From: Spirochaetales bacterium
GTDB lineage: Bacteria > Spirochaetota > Spirochaetia > Sphaerochaetales > Sphaerochaetaceae
NCBI GenBank assembly: GCA_003247345.1
Contig: QJZS01000163.1
Coordinates: 1 to 34,610, forward strand
DNA length: 34,610 nt
Reading direction: 5' to 3'
Shown: positions 24,646-31,013 of the stretch, in pieces
Numbering within the stretch: position 1 is the first letter of the stretch
Layout: each line of letters begins with the position of its first letter
Position numbers and translations under genes: made by a program
The notes under the pieces: model-generated
Told to the model about the DNA's origin: nothing
Databases searched by the model: none
Seen by the model: the letters and a program-made list of their open reading frames with translations, nothing else

Positions 24646-24726
24646 ATGTCTACAGTAGACGACGGTGGCAGTATAAACCCTCTGCCTAGATACACAGATC
24701 AGGCATCCTCCTCTAACCTATTCTAG
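24646..24726 (+). CDS. corA leader peptide, 26 residues (MgtL/CorL-like in layout)
   Basis: A small ORF in the corA leader with a very strong Shine-Dalgarno sequence, GGGGAGGA (24634-24641), 4 bases before ATG. It begins MSTVDDGGS and contains NPLPRY in the middle, ending SNLF and TAG (24724-24726). Enterobacterial MgtL and similar Mg2+ leader peptides also combine early acidic residues with Pro-x-Pro motifs, which destabilise or stall ribosomes when Mg2+ is low; the resemblance is in layout and motif, not proven homology. Small hairpins overlap the ORF: GTCTA/TAGAC (24648-24660), GGCAG/CTGCC (24667-24686) and TGCCT/AGGCA (24683-24705), the last two mutually exclusive. The stop codon overlaps the left arm of the next hairpin. 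The likely role is to sense Mg2+ through translation. Confidence 0.65.
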   Translation: MSTVDDGGSINPLPRYTDQASSSNLF

Positions 24727-24744
24727 GATCGTTAAGCGATTCCT
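24725..24744 (+). promoter_or_regulatory. corA leader hairpin A (anti-sequestor)
   Basis: AGGATCG (24725-24731) pairs with CGATTCCT (24737-24744), 7 pairs with one bulged T and loop TTAAG. Its left arm overlaps the leader stop codon and its right arm uses TTCCT of the anti-SD segment. It therefore cannot coexist with hairpin B, and a ribosome at the leader stop would prevent it forming. Confidence 0.6.
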
Positions 24745-24790
24745 CCTATATGGGTTTTTGATAGGGAAGCCTACAACACCATGGAGGAAT
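24739..24790 (+). promoter_or_regulatory. corA leader hairpin B (Shine-Dalgarno sequestor)
   Basis: ATTCCTCC (24739-24746) is perfectly complementary to GGAGGAAT (24783-24790), which contains the corA ribosome binding site. Past a 3-base bulge, ATGG (24750-24753) pairs with CCAT (24779-24782), giving 12 pairs in all. This structure would hide the corA ribosome binding site. A second pyrimidine segment, TCCTCC (24706-24711), inside the leader ORF could also pair with either GGAGGA site. Confidence 0.65.
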
Positions 24791-24791
24791 T

Positions 24792-25817
24792 ATGATTACT
24801 ATTAGGAAGAATCTCATGAGCCAGATTCCTGGAGAACCAATCCAGGAGGCTCCATACACTTGGGTAGATGCCAGGGATATCAACCGGGACGACATTACCC
24901 AACTTGAAGAAAAATATGCAATTTCCAGTGAACTGCTCGCAGATATCATGGACCAGGACGAACAGGCCCGTATCGAACGCGAAGATGAATATGTCGCGTT
25001 AATCGTGCGTCTGCCCGCCATGGCCGATGATTGCAAGGGAATCAACCAGTATGCCGTGCCTTTGGGCATAGTGTTATCTGGAACGAATGTCATCACCATC
25101 TGCCAAAGTGACAGCATCGTCCTTGAGGATTTTGCAAAAAACCGATACAGGCAATATCCTGTCCAGACTGCAGAAGGTTTTGTGATCAGCATCCTTGGAC
25201 GTGCAGTCATGGTTTACATCCGCTTGCTTAAATACATCAATCGTCAGAAGACTCAAGTGGAAGAACAATTGCACAAGAGCATCATGAATTATGAATTGAT
25301 CCAGCTTCTACAAATCCAGAAATCCTTGGTGTATTTCTCTACCAGCCTCACTACCAATGAAGCTTTGATGGAGCGATTGCAGCGCACCCCGTATTTCCGA
25401 TTGGAAGGGGAGGAGGAGCGTGATTTCCTTGAAGATGTGATCACTGACAATAAACAGGCAATTGAGATGGCAAACATCTACTCATCGATCCTTACAGGCA
25501 CGATGGACGCGTTTGCTTCGGTTATCAGCAACAATATGAATGTCATCATGAAAAGGTTGACCATCATCTCCATTAGTTTGATGTTCCCTACCTTTGTCAC
25601 AGGATTCTACGGAATGAACATCAATTTGCCGTTCATGTCCAATCATTTTGCTTGGATTGGTATTCTCAGTTTCTGTGGTGTCAGTGCACTCATCGGTGGT
25701 TGGGCTCTCTCTGATAGAAGGAATGCTCGTCTTGTTCAGCGTTCGGTTCAGGGGGCTAGACAAGCGGAAAAAGAAAGCCGAAGAAAAAAAAAGAAAAAGC
25801 GCACCCTTGGTGATTGA
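24792..25817 (+). CDS. corA: CorA-family magnesium/cobalt transporter
   Basis: A 341-residue CorA channel for Mg2+ (also Co2+/Ni2+), a homopentamer in the inner membrane. A large N-terminal cytoplasmic funnel domain with a long helical stretch (about 130-260) is followed by two membrane helices near the C terminus; the signature Gly274-Met275-Asn276 (FYGMNINLPF) lies between them at the pore mouth. The C-terminal tail is strongly basic (SRRKKKKKR), as in many CorA proteins. The ATG at 24792 has GGAGG 4-5 bases upstream. It is preceded by an approximately 200-base structured leader with its own ORF, so its expression is probably controlled at translation. No intrinsic terminator follows. Confidence 0.95.
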   Translation: MITIRKNLMSQIPGEPIQEAPYTWVDARDINRDDITQLEEKYAISSELLADIMDQDEQARIEREDEYVALIVRLPAMADDCKGINQYAVPLGIVLSGTNVITICQSDSIVLEDFAKNRYRQYPVQTAEGFVISILGRAVMVYIRLLKYINRQKTQVEEQLHKSIMNYELIQLLQIQKSLVYFSTSLTTNEALMERLQRTPYFRLEGEEERDFLEDVITDNKQAIEMANIYSSILTGTMDAFASVISNNMNVIMKRLTIISISLMFPTFVTGFYGMNINLPFMSNHFAWIGILSFCGVSALIGGWALSDRRNARLVQRSVQGARQAEKESRRKKKKKRTLGD

Positions 25818-25843
25818 TTCAGAATTCACTCTAATGCTATCAT
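25814..25843 (+). promoter_or_regulatory. Possible promoter of the YkgJ-like gene
   Basis: TTGATT (25814-25819, overlapping the corA stop) and TATCAT (25838-25843) are 18 bases apart and match 4 and 5 of 6 consensus bases. A start near 25850 would retain the AGGAG ribosome binding site at 25857-25861. Confidence 0.35.
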
Positions 25844-25871
25844 CCCCTCCGATCCCAGGAGTGGGTCGTAA

Positions 25872-26528
25872 ATGGACACGATATCACAGCTTATCAAAGC
25901 TTTTGATTCAACATATGTAGGCCAGAATATGGCTGATTTGGTCGCCCTTTATGCGACCATTGAAGAGCAGACTTCGGTGTTTTGCTCAAAGTACCAAATT
26001 GCATGTGGAAACGGTTGTGGGACCTGTTGTGAGCATTTCATGCCGGATATTACCGCCAGTGAAGCTCGGTTGGTAGCAGCCTATCTGTTATTCGTGAAAC
26101 AAGATCAAAAATTGATTGAAGATTTACTTTTGGCAAGGGGAAATCATGAAGGACCTTGTCCTTTGTACCTTTTTGATTCTCCGTTCCATTGCAGTGTGTA
26201 CGCTGCAAGACCTTTGATTTGCCGACTCTTCGGAGCATGTGCTTCCACAGGTAAAGATGACAAAGCTGTGTTTAGAAGATGTCGCTATAATGTAGAGAAA
26301 ACCATGCCGGAAAAACTGATTTTTGAGGAAGATGTGCCTGTCATGCAGGATTACAGCTATGCGCTTAGGAGTCTGGATGACGGTAATGGCAAGGTTGATT
26401 ACTTGCCCGAGATGGTGATTCCCATGCTCGAGCAGCTTCAGTTCCTCTCTCATATGTTGGAGGGGGGTGACATCAATCCTGATGACAACCCGACCCCAAC
26501 GCCATCTCCGACTCCTTTAGCAAGTTAA
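25872..26528 (+). CDS. YkgJ-family cysteine-cluster protein
   Basis: A 218-residue protein with the metal- or Fe-S-binding cysteine pattern of the YkgJ/CxxCxxCC family (UPF0153): Cys45-x3-Cys49-x2-Cys52-Cys53 (ACGNGCGTCC), then GPCPLY, HCSVYAARPLICRLFG and RRCRY. The family is widespread and mostly uncharacterised; bound zinc or iron is the usual suggestion. The C terminus is a short Pro/Thr/Ser tail (PTPTPSPTP) that is not part of the family core. AGGAG lies 10 bases before ATG. Its TAA interlocks with the convergent rlmI stop in the four bases TTAA. Confidence 0.88.
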   Translation: MDTISQLIKAFDSTYVGQNMADLVALYATIEEQTSVFCSKYQIACGNGCGTCCEHFMPDITASEARLVAAYLLFVKQDQKLIEDLLLARGNHEGPCPLYLFDSPFHCSVYAARPLICRLFGACASTGKDDKAVFRRCRYNVEKTMPEKLIFEEDVPVMQDYSYALRSLDDGNGKVDYLPEMVIPMLEQLQFLSHMLEGGDINPDDNPTPTPSPTPLAS

Positions 26529-27751
26529 CGAATTACTCGAAGCAAGTAGCCTGTCAGATATTCGGACTCTGGGAATGAAAGCCTGATCGGGTGATCAGAG
26601 CTTTGTCCCAAGGTCTGAAGAATTTGGATTTCCACATTTGCGTCTTTTGCACTCCAAGCAAGAATCATGCGAAATTGTTCCAAACTTATGGCTGAACTGC
26701 AGGAGAAGGTAGCAATAACTCCTCCATTCTTGATCTTCTGCATAGCCAGTCTGTTGAGATCCTTATAGGCTTTCTGGGCATTTTCTGCCTGGGCTTTCGT
26801 CTGGGCAAGTTTCGGGGGATCCAGGATCATCAGATCATAGGTGTCCGAAGGTATGACGCGCATCTGTTCAAAGACATCACAGTTTGTAATGGTAACTTTG
26901 TCACGGCTATCCTCGCTTATCATCTTCATATCCTGGTTGATATGAACATGAACCAGAGCCTGGCGAAGTGCTTGTTCGCTGGAATCGAGCAAATCAACCT
27001 GCTTGGCTCCTGCACGGAGTGCATGGAGGCTGAAGGCTCCTGTATATGAGCATGCATCAAGAACAACTGCATCCTTAGCATATGGTTCTATTGCTTTTCT
27101 GTTCTCTCTCTGGTCGCAGTAGAATCCGCTTTTCTGTCCCTTGCCGGGAACTACCTCATAATAGAGATTGTCTTCTCGGAAACGGATAGGGTCCAATCGT
27201 TTGGATGGGGTGAAGTACTGCCCGTCCTGGTAATATTGCAACGATTCGGAGAGATGCTCCGCTGAAGCAAAGGAAGAATCGGTGGTGATGATAATCAAAG
27301 CAGGTTTGAGCATCGAATACAGGGTTGAGACAATCAAATCCTGTTGTTCATGGGCTACACGGCTGCTTATGATGATTCTTAACATCGTACCGTAGACATC
27401 AACTACTAAGCCAGGTAGATAATCTGCCTCACTGAATATGATTCTGAACGTGGTGGTGGCGCCTGCTTTATCTTCAAAGAAGGCTTTACGACGGAGCACA
27501 CTCTGTGCGATTGTGTTCTTCCACCATGTTTCGTCAATGGTGTCCTTTTCATTCCAGGAAAGGAGTCTGAGTGGTATATGACTTTCCTTGTCGTACCAAC
27601 CCCAGGCAATAAAATAGCCTTCGTCGGTTTCAACTTTTGAGACGCCCGTCTGTAAAGATGCAATATCTGTTGCTATTGCACCGCTGAATACCCATGGATG
27701 GTGACGAAGGAGTTGTTTCTCTTTGCCACCTTTAATTGTAATGGTTTGCAT
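26525..27751 (-). CDS. rlmI: Class I SAM-dependent rRNA methyltransferase, RlmI-like
   Basis: A 408-residue protein like E. coli RlmI, which makes 5-methylcytosine at position 1962 of 23S rRNA. An N-terminal PUA domain (about 1-80; KQLLRHHPWVFSGAI), a central RNA-binding part with GQKSGFYCDQRENR, and a Rossmann-fold methyltransferase domain with VLDACSYTGAFSLHAL (SAM site), LMILDPPKLAQ (motif IV) and TFSCSSAI (motif VI, catalytic Cys region) are seen. Related proteins that modify other positions cannot be excluded. The ATG at 27751 has no Shine-Dalgarno sequence and lies close to a possible -10, so a leaderless or near-leaderless mRNA is likely. It is divergent from the Gph-like gene. Confidence 0.88.
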   Translation of the reverse strand: MQTITIKGGKEKQLLRHHPWVFSGAIATDIASLQTGVSKVETDEGYFIAWGWYDKESHIPLRLLSWNEKDTIDETWWKNTIAQSVLRRKAFFEDKAGATTTFRIIFSEADYLPGLVVDVYGTMLRIIISSRVAHEQQDLIVSTLYSMLKPALIIITTDSSFASAEHLSESLQYYQDGQYFTPSKRLDPIRFREDNLYYEVVPGKGQKSGFYCDQRENRKAIEPYAKDAVVLDACSYTGAFSLHALRAGAKQVDLLDSSEQALRQALVHVHINQDMKMISEDSRDKVTITNCDVFEQMRVIPSDTYDLMILDPPKLAQTKAQAENAQKAYKDLNRLAMQKIKNGGVIATFSCSSAISLEQFRMILAWSAKDANVEIQILQTLGQSSDHPIRLSFPESEYLTGYLLRVIR

Positions 27752-27759
27752 GATTATAC

Positions 27760-27786
27760 AGTATCTGAGTGGCCGTCTTTTGTCAA
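27760..27786 (-). promoter_or_regulatory. Promoter of rlmI (divergent)
   Basis: On the minus strand a perfect TTGACA (27786-27781) is followed by GATACT (27765-27760) after 15 bases, ending 8 bases before the rlmI ATG, which would make a leaderless transcript. A perfect TATAAT (27758-27753) also exists, but it is 22 bases from TTGACA and only 1 base from the ATG, so it is harder to use. Confidence 0.45.
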
Positions 27787-27794
27787 AACGTTTG

Positions 27795-27823
27795 TTGACT
27801 ACGCTTTGGCTATACCCGATAAT
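27795..27823 (+). promoter_or_regulatory. Promoter of the Gph-like gene, probably leaderless
   Basis: TTGACT (27795-27800) and GATAAT (27818-27823) are separated by 17 bases, each matching 5 of 6 consensus bases. The -10 ends 6 bases before the ATG at 27830, so transcription should begin at or beside the start codon. No Shine-Dalgarno sequence is present. The -35 boxes of this and the rlmI promoter are 8 bases apart, back to back. Confidence 0.65.
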
Positions 27824-27829
27824 GGCGAT

Positions 27830-28507
27830 ATGCAGAAACCACTACCAAAAGGGATCCTGTTTGACATGGATGGGACTCTCATCAACACCATTGGAGATAT
27901 CAAAAGCGCATTCAACAGTGCTCTCGCCTTAGAGCATCTTAATCCTTGTTCTGTCTCCTTAGCCAAACAAGTAGTGGGACGGGGCTTACGCAACGCGCTC
28001 CTTGGTTTGCTGGAATACCATAAGCATCCTGTCTCAGACGAGCGATTCTCTTTTCTGTACAACCACATGATGGAGTATTATAAAACCCATTATGCGGACT
28101 TTAGCCATCCGTATCCCGGCATTGAAGCTTTGTTGAAAAAACTTAGTCTTGAATCAATTCCGATTGGAATCCTTTCGAACAAAGAGGATGTCCTTACCCA
28201 AAAAATCGTAAAGAAAGTGCTGCCTGAATATTCTTTCGCAATGGTAAGAGGAATGGTCCCAGGCTTTCCTCGTAAACCTGATCGGGCAGCGATTGATCTT
28301 TTTTGTACCCAATACCACCTCTCTTCAGATCAAATGTGGTATGTGGGAGATAGTGAAGTAGATTACCAAACAGCCAAGAATGCAGATTGTCCTCATATTT
28401 TGGTCTCGTGGGGATTTAGACCGAAAAAAGAGCTTGAGGCACTGCCTGATTCTGTGGTTGTCGATACCGTAAGAGCATTGGAGGACGCGATCTATGGCAT
28501 ACAATGA
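27830..28507 (+). CDS. HAD-superfamily phosphatase, phosphoglycolate-phosphatase-like
   Basis: A 225-residue HAD hydrolase of the Gph type. Motif I is LFDMDGTLINT (from about residue 10), motif II the Ser in GILSNKED, motif III the Lys in FPRKPDRAA, and motif IV YVGDSEVDYQTA. The helical cap domain lies between motifs I and II. The likely substrate is 2-phosphoglycolate or a sugar phosphate, but it cannot be assigned. ATG 27830 is chosen because it puts motif I at the usual place and lies at the predicted transcription start. Longer in-frame extension would run through the promoter. It overlaps the following phosphohexomutase gene by 14 bases, which suggests cotranslation and a sugar-phosphate link. 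Confidence 0.87.
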   Translation: MQKPLPKGILFDMDGTLINTIGDIKSAFNSALALEHLNPCSVSLAKQVVGRGLRNALLGLLEYHKHPVSDERFSFLYNHMMEYYKTHYADFSHPYPGIEALLKKLSLESIPIGILSNKEDVLTQKIVKKVLPEYSFAMVRGMVPGFPRKPDRAAIDLFCTQYHLSSDQMWYVGDSEVDYQTAKNADCPHILVSWGFRPKKELEALPDSVVVDTVRALEDAIYGIQ

Positions 28508-30206
28508 AAAGGATTTGAGAAGTAAGGCCGAAGCCTACTTGGAAGCAGAAGACCAGCAGGTATTTCGCAGTGATATAGAAGAGGAACTAGCCCAAGGATC
28601 ATGGGAAGCCCTGTATGAGCGATTCTATACGAGCCTTGCCTTTGGTACGGCAGGAATGCGTGGGATACTTGGTGGTGGAACCAATAGGATGAATACCTAT
28701 ATGGTCCGCAAAGTAACCCAAGGTTTGAGTGACTATCTGTGTGAAGCTTCAGGCAATCCCTCTGTAGTCATTGCCTATGACAGTCGCAATTATAGTGATT
28801 TATTTGCACAGGAAGCTGCCCTTGTATTAGCTGCAAACGGGGTTTCCGTCTATTTGTATCCGGTATTGCATCCGGTTCCAATGCTCAGTTTTGCAGTTCG
28901 TTATTTGCAGACTACTGCTGGTATTGTCATAACGGCAAGTCATAATCCCGCCCAATACAATGGTTACAAGGTCTACTGGAAGGATGGAGGACAGGTAACC
29001 CCTCCCCATGATTTTGGGATTGCCGAGCGGGCAAATGCGGTTAAAACTAAGGATATCAAACATATTAGTGAAGAGTCTGCACGATCGAAGGGACTTTTGG
29101 TACCGGTTCCTGATAAAGTAGATGAAGCCTATTATCATACGGCTTTACAGAATTTGAAAAGACCGGCTTTGGTGCAAAACAATCCAATTACGGTTGTATA
29201 TACCCCTCTGCATGGGTCGGGCAATATCCCGGTACAGCACATGCTTTCTCAGTTAGGAATTCGCTGTGTAGTGGTGGAAGAGCAGAAAGAACCCGACGGG
29301 AATTTCCCAACGGTTCCGCTTCCTAATCCAGAGCACCCTGAGGCTATGAAGATGGCCCTTGCCCTGGCAAAGAAGGAAAAAGCCGATATTGTATTGGGTA
29401 CAGACCCAGATGCAGACCGACTTGGTATTGCCATACCCCTGACCGAGAAGAAAGATAGCTATCAACTGCTTACCGGAAATCAGATTGCAGTTCTGCTTGT
29501 TGACTACCTTATGGATTTTTCTGCTGGACAAAAAGCAGAGAAACATCCTTTGGTGGTAAAAAGCTTGGTGACCACGGACTTGGTGAAACGTATTGTGGAA
29601 AGCCAAGGTGGCAGGTGCAAGGATGTCCTGACCGGCTTTAAGTATATTGCAGAGCAAATTGCAAGACTGGAAGGACCGAAAGGTGATGATGAGTATTTCC
29701 TCTTTGGATGTGAGGAAAGCTATGGGTATCTGACCATGCCGCAAATCAGGGACAAAGATGCTGTCAGCAGTGCCGTTATTGCAGTTGAGATGATGTGCTA
29801 CTGGGAAAGCAAGAAGATGTCGCTCAAAGACCGGCTGGACCAGATTTATGAGAAATGGGGTTTCAGTACTGAGGCCGTTTTCTCTAAAGATTATGAAGGG
29901 GCCTCGGGCAAGGAAAAGATGGCCTCAATTATGGCAAGTCTCAGAAAACTTGATATCGGCAGCACTCTTGCCGGTCACAAGATAATCACAAAGCACGATC
30001 TTATGGACGGAGTTCAGAAGGATTTCCCGCCTAGTGATGTATTGATATTTTTCCTCGAGGGTGGGGACAAGGTTGTTGTCAGACCGAGTGGAACTGAACC
30101 CAAAATTAAGTATTATTTGTTTTTCACTTCTGAGAAAGGAGGTCGAAAACAACTTGAAGCTACAGTTTCTGAACGTGTAGCATCATATAAGGCGGCCCTG
30201 TCATGA
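28494..30206 (+). CDS. Phosphohexomutase (phosphoglucomutase/phosphomannomutase)
   Basis: A 570-residue alpha-D-phosphohexomutase that moves phosphate between C6 and C1 of glucose or mannose. Seen in order: the early GTAGMRG, the phosphoserine loop TASHNP (147-152, Ser149), the metal loop GTDPDADRLG (302-311), the sugar-binding GCEESYGYL, and the C-terminal phosphate-binding RPSGTEPK (530-537). The length matches the PGM2-like/PgcA group (about 570-580), larger than GlmM. Its product would feed polysaccharide precursors, possibly for the export system at 11967-16266. GGAGGA lies 8 bases before ATG within the upstream gene. Confidence 0.93.
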   Translation: MAYNEKDLRSKAEAYLEAEDQQVFRSDIEEELAQGSWEALYERFYTSLAFGTAGMRGILGGGTNRMNTYMVRKVTQGLSDYLCEASGNPSVVIAYDSRNYSDLFAQEAALVLAANGVSVYLYPVLHPVPMLSFAVRYLQTTAGIVITASHNPAQYNGYKVYWKDGGQVTPPHDFGIAERANAVKTKDIKHISEESARSKGLLVPVPDKVDEAYYHTALQNLKRPALVQNNPITVVYTPLHGSGNIPVQHMLSQLGIRCVVVEEQKEPDGNFPTVPLPNPEHPEAMKMALALAKKEKADIVLGTDPDADRLGIAIPLTEKKDSYQLLTGNQIAVLLVDYLMDFSAGQKAEKHPLVVKSLVTTDLVKRIVESQGGRCKDVLTGFKYIAEQIARLEGPKGDDEYFLFGCEESYGYLTMPQIRDKDAVSSAVIAVEMMCYWESKKMSLKDRLDQIYEKWGFSTEAVFSKDYEGASGKEKMASIMASLRKLDIGSTLAGHKIITKHDLMDGVQKDFPPSDVLIFFLEGGDKVVVRPSGTEPKIKYYLFFTSEKGGRKQLEATVSERVASYKAALS

Positions 30207-30976
30207 TTACCTGTTATTTCTTACAACGGCAGAAGGAAAAAGACATTTGTCTTTCTCCCTATCTGGATACCGATAAAACGGGACAATGGAACGAAGAAGA
30301 CCAGGTTGAACTAAAAAGCAGCGGGATGCTGACAAAGGAACAAAAGGATGAAGCCTCGTACGCTTTGTATGAGGCAATAGATTTCAGTGTTGACCGTTGG
30401 ATTCAAAACAAACAGTATATCCCCCGTTTGCTTCTTTCTGCATTGGTCTTTACGGTAGCTTATTTTTTCCTTTCACTTGTTATCCGTGATCCTATTCCGA
30501 TGGTTGACGAACTTGCAATCAGCACAGGCTTAACCATTTGGTTCTGGAGTTACCTTGCCAAACGCGATACGCGCTCCTCTTTAGCACAACGAAGACGATA
30601 CGAATTAAAATTGCGCTCCGGCGAACGCAATGATGTGATTGATGAGCAGTTGTTCTCAATCGAAACCTACCTGGATGAAATTTCTGCAGAAGATCCCATG
30701 GAATTGGTACACAGTCTCTGTCTTGTTTCCGAAGAGCCTTTGAAACCGTTCAGCTATGACGGGCCTACGGAGACTACCCGAGAATTGTCTTCCTTGCTCT
30801 CTGTCTATTTGCACCTCTATGATAAGAATCTCTATCGTACAGCTTTAAAGGTACATAATATTCGAGTACAGCACCGTAGTGATCCCCATTTGGCAGCTCG
30901 TTTGTTTCATCAGGGGATGCAACAACGCCTTGATTTGGGCCTTCTGACGCTTGTAGTGGCATTGATGGAGATATAG
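30203..30976 (+). CDS. Unrecognised protein with two membrane helices
   Basis: A 257-residue protein of unknown function that starts within the stop of the phosphohexomutase gene (ATGA), so it is cotranslated. Residues 1-72 are soluble and charged; two hydrophobic segments follow (LLLSALVFTVAYFFLSLVI and ELAISTGLTIWFWSYLA, about 75-118) with a short exposed loop, then a cytoplasmic C-terminal domain of about 135 residues that opens with a basic stretch (KRDTRSSLAQRRRYELKLR). No known motif is seen. Confidence 0.75.
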   Translation: MITCYFLQRQKEKDICLSPYLDTDKTGQWNEEDQVELKSSGMLTKEQKDEASYALYEAIDFSVDRWIQNKQYIPRLLLSALVFTVAYFFLSLVIRDPIPMVDELAISTGLTIWFWSYLAKRDTRSSLAQRRRYELKLRSGERNDVIDEQLFSIETYLDEISAEDPMELVHSLCLVSEEPLKPFSYDGPTETTRELSSLLSVYLHLYDKNLYRTALKVHNIRVQHRSDPHLAARLFHQGMQQRLDLGLLTLVVALMEI

Positions 30977-31013
30977 CTGAATCAGTACCTGATTATTTGC
31001 ACCTTTACTAGGT

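Noticed and set aside
24590..24791. M-box (ykoK) Mg2+ riboswitch before corA
   Set aside because: A short stretch (GTTAAGCGATTCCTCCTATATGG) superficially resembles the start of an M-box
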